This document shows, piece by piece, positions 58,779 to 64,000 of a stretch of DNA of 64,000 bases. The notes beneath the pieces were generated by a model. The model did no database searches. It had not been told where the DNA came from and worked only from the letters and a program-made list of their open reading frames with translations. The position numbers and the translations under genes were made by a program. Origin of the DNA: Lutibacter sp. (GTDB taxonomy: Bacteria; Bacteroidota; Bacteroidia; Flavobacteriales; Flavobacteriaceae); contig JAGPIQ010000001.1 of assembly GCA_018054895.1 (NCBI GenBank), positions 18,440 to 82,439 of the forward strand, given 5' to 3'. Position 1 is the stretch's first letter. The number at the start of each line of letters is the position of its first letter.

Positions 58779-58816
58779 ACAAAAATAAATATTTATGTGA
58801 TTTTACTTATTAAAAT

Positions 58817-58844
58817 AAATAAAGCACCAAAAGGTGCTTTATTT
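58817..58844 (-). terminator. folE terminator
   Basis: A 12-bp stem AAATAAAGCACC/GGTGCTTTATTT with an AAAA loop; downstream on the minus strand the sequence is T-rich. Confidence 0.75.
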
Positions 58845-58878
58845 ACAAATTATAATAAACCTTAATAATGTAATTATA

Positions 58879-59562
58879 TTAAAATTTAGTTTCCATTTTT
58901 ATATATTCTAAAAATTCAGCACGAACATCCTTTTCTTTGAATTTCCCACCAAATTCTGAAGTTACAGTGCTACTATCTATATCACGCACACCACGAGAAT
59001 TTACACATAAATGTTTAGCATCAATAACGCAAGCAACATCTTCAGTACCCATGGCCTCTTGTAGAGCTTGAACAACTTGCATTGTTAAACGCTCTTGTAC
59101 TTGTGGTCGTTTTGCAAAATAATCTACAATTCGGTTCATTTTAGATAAACCGATTACATTTCCGTTAGATATATAAGCAACATGAGCTCTTCCAACAATT
59201 GGTAATAAATGGTGCTCACAAGTAGAATAAACAACAATATTTTTTTCTACTAACATTTCACCATACTTATAATTATTGTCAAATGTCGAAAGCTTTGGCT
59301 TGTTAGCAGGATTTAACCCTGAAAACAATTCATTTACATACGCTTTAGCAACCCTTCTTGGAGTTCCTTTTATGCTATCATCTTCCAAATCCATTCCTAA
59401 AGTATCTAAAATATCTCGTACACTTGCTTCAATACGATTTCTTTTTTCTTCATCAGAAATATCAAAAGCATCTGCTCTTAAAGGTGTTGTAGCAGAAGAT
59501 CCTACGTGATCATCTCCTAATTCGTCAATTATATTTGTCATTATGTTTTTACTTTCAAACAT
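58879..59562 (-). CDS. folE: GTP cyclohydrolase I
   Basis: A 227-residue enzyme making dihydroneopterin triphosphate for folate or pterin synthesis. Zinc-binding Cys is in YSTCEHHLLP near 121-130; VGLSKMNRIVDYFAKRPQVQERLT and the second zinc Cys in HLCVNSRGV follow. The ATG at 59562 is used; an ATG at 59541 (MTNIIDEL) is an alternative. A minus-strand -7 box TAAATTTG (59581-59588) lies close upstream. Confidence 0.95.
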   Translation of the reverse strand: MFESKNIMTNIIDELGDDHVGSSATTPLRADAFDISDEEKRNRIEASVRDILDTLGMDLEDDSIKGTPRRVAKAYVNELFSGLNPANKPKLSTFDNNYKYGEMLVEKNIVVYSTCEHHLLPIVGRAHVAYISNGNVIGLSKMNRIVDYFAKRPQVQERLTMQVVQALQEAMGTEDVACVIDAKHLCVNSRGVRDIDSSTVTSEFGGKFKEKDVRAEFLEYIKMETKF

Positions 59563-59603
59563 TTTTTAATCTTTAGTCTGCAAATTTACAAATTGTTTTA
59601 AAG

Positions 59604-61265
59604 CTATTGAGTAATTTTCAGTAATTCTTCCAAACTACATTCTTGCTGTTCACCCGATTGCATATTTTTAACTGTAAATATATTATTTTCAATTTCTGAA
59701 GAACCTACTAATACTACGAACGGAATTTCTCTTTTATTCGCGTAATTTAGTTGTTTCTTCATTTTCGCTTCATCTGGATATAATTCCGATTTTATATTGT
59801 TTTTTCTTAGAGCTACCAGAGCTTTCAAACAATATGCAGCTTCTTTTTCCCCAAAATTTACAAACAATACTGTTGGTTTTGGTAATTCTACAATATCAAA
59901 TAAATTTAATTCATCCAACACCAAATAAATACGATCTAACCCGAATGAAATTCCTACGCCGCTCATGTCTTTCAATCCGAAAATCCCTGTCAAATCATCA
60001 TATCTTCCTCCACCTCCAATAGAACCCATTTGGACACCTTCAGGAGCTGACACTTCATAAATTGCTCCTGTATAATAATTTAAACCACGAGCCAACGTAA
60101 CGTCAATTATTAAATTTGCACTTTTTAAACCAATGGATTCCACCATATTTACTACAAAACGCAATTCATTTACTCCAATAGTTCCTTCTTCTGAATCTTT
60201 TAATAATTCTTCTAACTGATCTAATTTTTGTTGGTTTGTTCCGTTAAAATGAAACAATGGCTGCACTTTTTCAATGGCTGCTTCTGAAATTCCTTTTCCT
60301 AACATTTCTTTAGCAACACCCTCTGCTCCTATTTTATCTAACTTATCTAAGGCAACAGTAAAATCAATTAACCTGTCTTTTTCACCAATAATTTCAGCAA
60401 TACCAGCTAAAATTTTTCGGTTATTCAGCTTTATAGTCGTACCTGTTAAACCTAACTTACTAAAAACAGCATCATATAATTGTACAAATTCAATTTCTTG
60501 CCACAAACCTTTACTTCCAACTACATCTGCATCACATTGAAAAAATTCTCTAAAACGCCCTTTTTGTGGTCTATCTGCACGCCAAACTGGTTGCATTTGG
60601 TAACGTTTAAAAGGAAATTCTATTTCATTTTGGTGTTGTACCACATACCGAGCAAACGGCACTGTAAGATCATAACGCAATGCTTTTTCTGAAATTGAAG
60701 ACGTTAACTTCGTAGAATTCAACAAGGTATCAATTGCTGGTTTTACTAAATCTTCTATAAATTTTTCTTTAAAATAAAACTGATCTTCCAGTTCTTCTTC
60801 ATTATCTACAACTTCTAACGCATCAAAATAAGCTATAAATTCGTCTTTATTTAAGGTGAAATAATCCCGTAGCATTTTTTTCTCTTGCGCTCCAATAGTG
60901 TCGAAAGTTTCAATTACTTCAGAAATATATTCAACATAAGCCAATTCTGAATTCTTATCATCTAAATATTGAATTGCATCAAAAATCACATAAAAAGTAT
61001 TTACAAATTCTAAAGTATCCAATACTTTAGTTTGTGTATCTTTAAAATAATCACCTGAATTTAAAATTTTAAAAATCAAACGATCACCTTCTTCTCCATA
61101 TTTCCCCATCAAAGTATCTGAGTTTTCAAAACTTGGAGTTTCTATAGGTTGAAATCCAAAAGTTTCAAAAACTTGTCGAATTGTTGAAAAAATATAATTT
61201 CGTTTCGCTACTTCCGTAGGTGAAAAATCACGAGTTCCTTTTGGGATGCTTGGTTTTTGTGCCAT
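59604..61265 (-). CDS. hisS: Histidyl-tRNA synthetase with a large insertion
   Basis: A 553-residue class II synthetase. Motif 1 region (KGTRDFSP), LIFKILNSGD near 63-72, SSISEKALRYDLTVPFARYV near 189-208 (with motif 2 downstream in FREFFQCDADVVG), ARGLNYYTG and the motif 3 region FGLDR are all present, as is the C-terminal anticodon-binding domain (VLFVNFGEKE). Between residues about 73 and 186 lie roughly 90-100 residues more than in compact bacterial HisS. They are acidic and helical, ending just before the active-site block. All catalytic parts are retained, so the enzyme is likely functional. Confidence 0.92.
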   Translation of the reverse strand: MAQKPSIPKGTRDFSPTEVAKRNYIFSTIRQVFETFGFQPIETPSFENSDTLMGKYGEEGDRLIFKILNSGDYFKDTQTKVLDTLEFVNTFYVIFDAIQYLDDKNSELAYVEYISEVIETFDTIGAQEKKMLRDYFTLNKDEFIAYFDALEVVDNEEELEDQFYFKEKFIEDLVKPAIDTLLNSTKLTSSISEKALRYDLTVPFARYVVQHQNEIEFPFKRYQMQPVWRADRPQKGRFREFFQCDADVVGSKGLWQEIEFVQLYDAVFSKLGLTGTTIKLNNRKILAGIAEIIGEKDRLIDFTVALDKLDKIGAEGVAKEMLGKGISEAAIEKVQPLFHFNGTNQQKLDQLEELLKDSEEGTIGVNELRFVVNMVESIGLKSANLIIDVTLARGLNYYTGAIYEVSAPEGVQMGSIGGGGRYDDLTGIFGLKDMSGVGISFGLDRIYLVLDELNLFDIVELPKPTVLFVNFGEKEAAYCLKALVALRKNNIKSELYPDEAKMKKQLNYANKREIPFVVLVGSSEIENNIFTVKNMQSGEQQECSLEELLKITQ

Positions 61266-61308
61266 TTTTATTAATTAGGGTGCAAATATCGAAATTTTCA
61301 AAAACTAA

Positions 61309-61785
61309 TTAAAGCTTTTCTAACATTGATTTTTCATTATTTGTTAAAGGCACGTCATTTTCAAATTTATATTTTGAAGGATAGATTGCCAACATCATTA
61401 AAACCAATATTACTACTAAAATAAAATAGAAGCTATTATTTGATTGCATGGCGAAAATGACACACATAAATGCTGGAAATTCTAACATTGCCATTCTAAA
61501 AACATGTGCTGTGCTATATTTTATGGCTTTTTGAGTCAAATCCAATTCCTTTGTTATCTGATTTAGTAACTTTTTATAAACAAACTTGCTGGATAAATTC
61601 CCAATAAATGAAAGTATGATTGCTAAGTATAAATACGCTTTATCTTCTTCATAAGAAAAAAACAAACTATTTCCTGCTTGTATCACCACAAAAACGGCAA
61701 AACCTACAACACTAAATAATAATGCAAAATGAATAATTTGTAATGTTTTTATAAAATTAGTTGGTTCACTAGTGCTATTTTTCAT
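61309..61785 (-). CDS. Small membrane protein of unknown function
   Basis: A 158-residue inner-membrane protein with four predicted helices (about 15-35, 47-65, 95-112, 116-134) and charged ends. No named domain recognised. It lies between hisS and kdsB, all on the minus strand with short gaps (13 bp to kdsB), so co-transcription is likely. Confidence 0.78.
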   Translation of the reverse strand: MKNSTSEPTNFIKTLQIIHFALLFSVVGFAVFVVIQAGNSLFFSYEEDKAYLYLAIILSFIGNLSSKFVYKKLLNQITKELDLTQKAIKYSTAHVFRMAMLEFPAFMCVIFAMQSNNSFYFILVVILVLMMLAIYPSKYKFENDVPLTNNEKSMLEKL

Positions 61786-61798
61786 TCAGAGTATATTT

Positions 61799-62536
61799 TT
61801 ATATTAATTTTTTATTGAATAGTGCAATTGCTTTTTCCAAATCTTCAGGAGTATCAATTCCAATGGCTAATTCCTTCGTTTCTACCATTTTCACTTTAAA
61901 ACCGTGCGCTAAAAAACGTAAATTCTCTAATTTTTCCGCAGCTTCTAACTGATTCATAGGTAATTGTGTAAACTTCAACAAGGCCTCTTTTCTAAAGGCG
62001 TAAATTCCAATATGTTTAAAATATTCAGCTTTGGAAGCATCTCTTGCGTACGGAATTGGCGAACGAGAAAAGTACATCGCAAAATCCTGTGCATCCGTAA
62101 CAACTTTTACGTTGTTTGGGTTATTTATCTCCTCTTCCTCTGTCATTTTCAACTTTAAAGAAGCGATATCTACCTTTTTATCAAGGTCATTTTTAAATAC
62201 TTCCAATAAATTCAACAGAGGTTCTCTTTGTGTAAAAGGTTCATCACCTTGCACATTTACAACTATTTCAACATCTAAATTTTCAACAGCTTCCGCTATT
62301 CTATCACTACCAGACTCGTGCTCTTTTAGACTTTTTATAGCCTTTCCTCCATTTGATATTATTTCGTCAAAAATAATATCGCTATCCGTAATAACATATA
62401 CTTCATCAAATAAATTGGCGCTTTTTGTAGCTTCATACGTACGTAAAATAACAGATTTACCTGCTAAATCTTTCATTAATTTCCCTGGAAATCTGCTCGC
62501 CTCAAAACGTGCAGGAATCATTGCTATTACTTTCAT
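61799..62536 (-). CDS. kdsB: 3-deoxy-manno-octulosonate cytidylyltransferase
   Basis: A 245-residue enzyme activating KDO as CMP-KDO for lipopolysaccharide. It shows [22 protein letters not shown] near 5-26, VNVQGDEPF near 92-100 (metal-binding Asp), [12 protein letters not shown] near 151-162 and [15 protein letters not shown] near 172-186. It overlaps the start of the YihY/BrkB gene's end by 4 bp, a sign of translational coupling. Length is typical. Confidence 0.94.
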   Translation of the reverse strand: MKVIAMIPARFEASRFPGKLMKDLAGKSVILRTYEATKSANLFDEVYVITDSDIIFDEIISNGGKAIKSLKEHESGSDRIAEAVENLDVEIVVNVQGDEPFTQREPLLNLLEVFKNDLDKKVDIASLKLKMTEEEEINNPNNVKVVTDAQDFAMYFSRSPIPYARDASKAEYFKHIGIYAFRKEALLKFTQLPMNQLEAAEKLENLRFLAHGFKVKMVETKELAIGIDTPEDLEKAIALFNKKLI

Positions 62537-63465
62537 TTCTGTTGTATTGAATGTGTTTTTCTTAATTTGTTAATGGTTGCATTTAATTCGAATCCTAACA
62601 ATAAAATAATAGAATTAACCCAAACAAAAAGCATTAATATTAGTAACGTTCCAATGGATCCGTACAGCTTATTGTAGGTTGCAAATTTTTCGACATAAAT
62701 ACCGAATAACTTAAACATTACAATGGTTAATAACGTTGTTAAAATTGCTCCTGGTGTAAAAAAAGAATTGGTTTTAACTTCCTTTGTACCATACTTATAT
62801 AAAAACGATACTGAAGTTAAAATTAAAACAATAAAAAATACGAATTGCCCTTTTTGAATCCAAAAAACTTCATCCGCTAACCATCCATGGGTTTTAAAAT
62901 CGCTAATTAAAATTTGAAAAAATAATGATACAGCTACAGTAACCAATAATACTAAAGACAACAATATAGCCATTCCCATAGAAACCATATATTGACGTAC
63001 TACGTTTCTAACTTGTGTAACATGATACGAATACTCAAAACCTCCTAAAATGGCATTTACTCCGTTGGCCATTAAAAAAATAGATGCAATGAAACCGAAT
63101 GATAATAACCCCCCATACCTATTAATAGCAATATCATTTATAACTGTTTGAACCGAGTCTATCGTTTTTGGAGGTAATAACTGCTCTATCATTCTTAAAA
63201 AATCGACTTGGAATCCTTCAATAGGAACATACGGAATTAGCGTCAATATAAAAAGGATAAAAGGAAACAATGCCATAAAAAAACTAAAAGCAATCCCTCC
63301 AGCTCTGGACGTAACTGCTCCTTTTACAATTCCTATGACATACATTTCAATAATATCATAAAGTGACATTCCTTCTAAACCAGGTATTTTAACTTTTTTG
63401 CAGAGTCTAACCAGCCAATTTAAAATTGGAATTTTATTTAGATTATCTTCAATTGGTTTTGACAT
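62533..63465 (-). CDS. YihY/BrkB-family membrane protein
   Basis: A 310-residue inner-membrane protein of the YihY/UPF0761 family with about six helices. Family blocks are [19 protein letters not shown] near 76-94, [15 protein letters not shown] near 152-166 and [21 protein letters not shown] near 278-298. It was once called ribonuclease BN in error; the real function is unknown. It is first in a kdsB-containing minus-strand run. Confidence 0.88.
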   Translation of the reverse strand: MSKPIEDNLNKIPILNWLVRLCKKVKIPGLEGMSLYDIIEMYVIGIVKGAVTSRAGGIAFSFFMALFPFILFILTLIPYVPIEGFQVDFLRMIEQLLPPKTIDSVQTVINDIAINRYGGLLSFGFIASIFLMANGVNAILGGFEYSYHVTQVRNVVRQYMVSMGMAILLSLVLLVTVAVSLFFQILISDFKTHGWLADEVFWIQKGQFVFFIVLILTSVSFLYKYGTKEVKTNSFFTPGAILTTLLTIVMFKLFGIYVEKFATYNKLYGSIGTLLILMLFVWVNSIILLLGFELNATINKLRKTHSIQQK

Positions 63466-63471
63466 TTTTTA

Positions 63472-63533
63472 AGGTGCAAAGGTTCAAAGTTGCTGAGGTG
63501 CAAAGGCACTATAACGCAAAGATTCAACGGTTA
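63472..63533. repeat. Degenerate GCAAAGG repeat tract
   Basis: AGGTGCAAAGG occurs twice (63472-63482, 63496-63506), with related GTTCAAAG and GCAAAGATTCAA copies between and after. This simple tandem-like tract fills the space between the YihY start and the pseudogene. Confidence 0.6.
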
Positions 63534-63534
63534 A

Positions 63535-63704
63535 CTATCTTTTTTCTTTTAATTTTCGTATTAAACTTGACATCATTCTTTCTATTTCTTTGGTGTTTTC
63601 ATAAAGCTCATCAAAAAGGTTTTTTTTCAACATAATTTAGATTAAAAGTAATTTCTATTTGAGTTTGAATTTCATATAATGAACCAACAGATATATTTAA
63701 AAAC
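63535..63704 (-). pseudogene. 3' remnant of a four-helix-bundle (S23-type) gene, frameshifted
   Basis: Directly after the nadC stop (TAG at 63705-63707) the minus strand reads FLNISVGSLYEIQTQIEI and on to NYVEKK, then shifts frame at an A8 run near 63626. It continues as FDELYENTKEIERM, then ends MSSLIRKLKEKR and TAG (63535-63537). Both parts match the last two helices of four-helix-bundle proteins related to the S23 rRNA intervening-sequence proteins. The first two helices and the start are missing. The gene is therefore 5'-truncated and frameshifted. Confidence 0.7.
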
Positions 63705-64000
63705 CTACACCGCCTTCAAACTTAAGTCCATATTGTAAACAGAATGCGTTAACGCTCCTGATGAAATATAATCAACACCACATTCGGCATATTTTCTGGC
63801 AGTTTCTAAATTAATTCCACCTGACGATTCTGTTTGGCATTGATCTCCAATAAGTTCTACTGCTTTTTTAGTAGTTTCATAATCGAAATTATCTATTAAA
63901 ATACGGTGAATTCCACCAACTTCTAATATTTCTTTTATTTCGTCCAAACTACGTGCTTCCACAATAATTTTCAAATCTAAATTATTTGTTTTTAAATAAT
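63705..64000 (-). CDS. nadC: Nicotinate-nucleotide pyrophosphorylase, C-terminal part
   Basis: The last 97 codons are visible; the frame continues beyond 64000 (YLKTNNLDLKIIVEARSLDE). The features are the quinolinate phosphoribosyltransferase C-domain: IIVEARSLDEI, ILIDNF near the active site, TESSGGINLETARKYAECGVDYISSGALTHS, and a short tail. The enzyme makes nicotinate mononucleotide from quinolinate in NAD synthesis. The gene ends directly at a four-helix-bundle pseudogene. Confidence 0.93.
   Translation of the reverse strand, partial: YLKTNNLDLKIIVEARSLDEIKEILEVGGIHRILIDNFDYETTKKAVELIGDQCQTESSGGINLETARKYAECGVDYISSGALTHSVYNMDLSLKAV

Noticed and set aside
62031-62573. 180-codon plus-strand ORF
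   Set aside because: It is antisense to kdsB; the kdsB motifs are unmistakable.
63426-63635. 69-codon plus-strand ORF over the GCAAAGG repeats
   Set aside because: Its sequence (KVQRFKVAEVQRH) is the translation of the repeat tract and the antisense of the four-helix-bundle remnant.

Overview
The window is a gene-dense, AT-rich stretch of a Bacteroidota chromosome, most likely from a marine member of the Flavobacteriaceae. The basis is: -7 promoter boxes of the Bacteroidota type (TAnnTTTG); TonB-dependent receptor, TlpA-like and PorT-like envelope proteins; a split three-gene proton-translocating transhydrogenase; the zapA - 6S RNA - rny arrangement; and a PL6 alginate-lyase-type gene at the left edge. 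No rRNA, tRNA, CRISPR array, prophage or insertion sequence was recognised.

Left part (1-10.7 kb): a truncated PL6 polysaccharide lyase lipoprotein gene is divergent from an RraA/HMG-aldolase-like gene, and two tandem GntR-type palindromes lie between them. Next come an FAD-dependent dehydrogenase, a RhlE-like helicase and an FAH-family enzyme. A five-gene efflux operon follows on the minus strand (TetR regulator, TolC, HlyD, two ABC-2 permeases). It has no ATPase gene, and a TetR-type palindrome lies upstream.

Middle part (10.7-41.2 kb): pentapeptide-repeat protein, MBL hydrolase, pntAA-pntAB-pntB, a DUF2461 protein, a 1152-residue protein of unknown function, guaB, HMG-CoA lyase, a LysE exporter, a UDP-glucuronate-epimerase-like gene, aroQ, xerD, rny, 6S RNA, zapA, an M23 peptidase, a TonB-dependent receptor, bcp and nth. 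Two tiny very basic ORFs follow, then a LexA/UmuD-like S24 regulator next to a DnaQ-GIY-YIG nuclease, a GNAT-nitrilase fusion and a CorA transporter.

Accessory patch (41.18-43.68 kb): three consecutive plus-strand genes for exported proteins, each followed by a related non-coding element. The layout resembles a small gene-cassette array inserted directly behind corA. The middle gene, a TonB-C-terminal protein, has two in-frame stop codons. This is the most unusual region of the window.

Right part (43.8-64 kb): an uncharacterised 484-residue protein, an ECF sigma / membrane anti-sigma-like / Spy-like operon, an ABC-F ATPase, a TlpA-like lipoprotein, a DeaD-like helicase, an Smr protein, a cysteine desulfurase, murB, an aminotransferase, a DUF2752 protein, a PAP2 phosphatase, folE, hisS with a large insertion, kdsB, a YihY/BrkB protein and the 3' part of nadC. 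A frameshifted remnant of a four-helix-bundle (S23-type) gene directly abuts the nadC stop codon.
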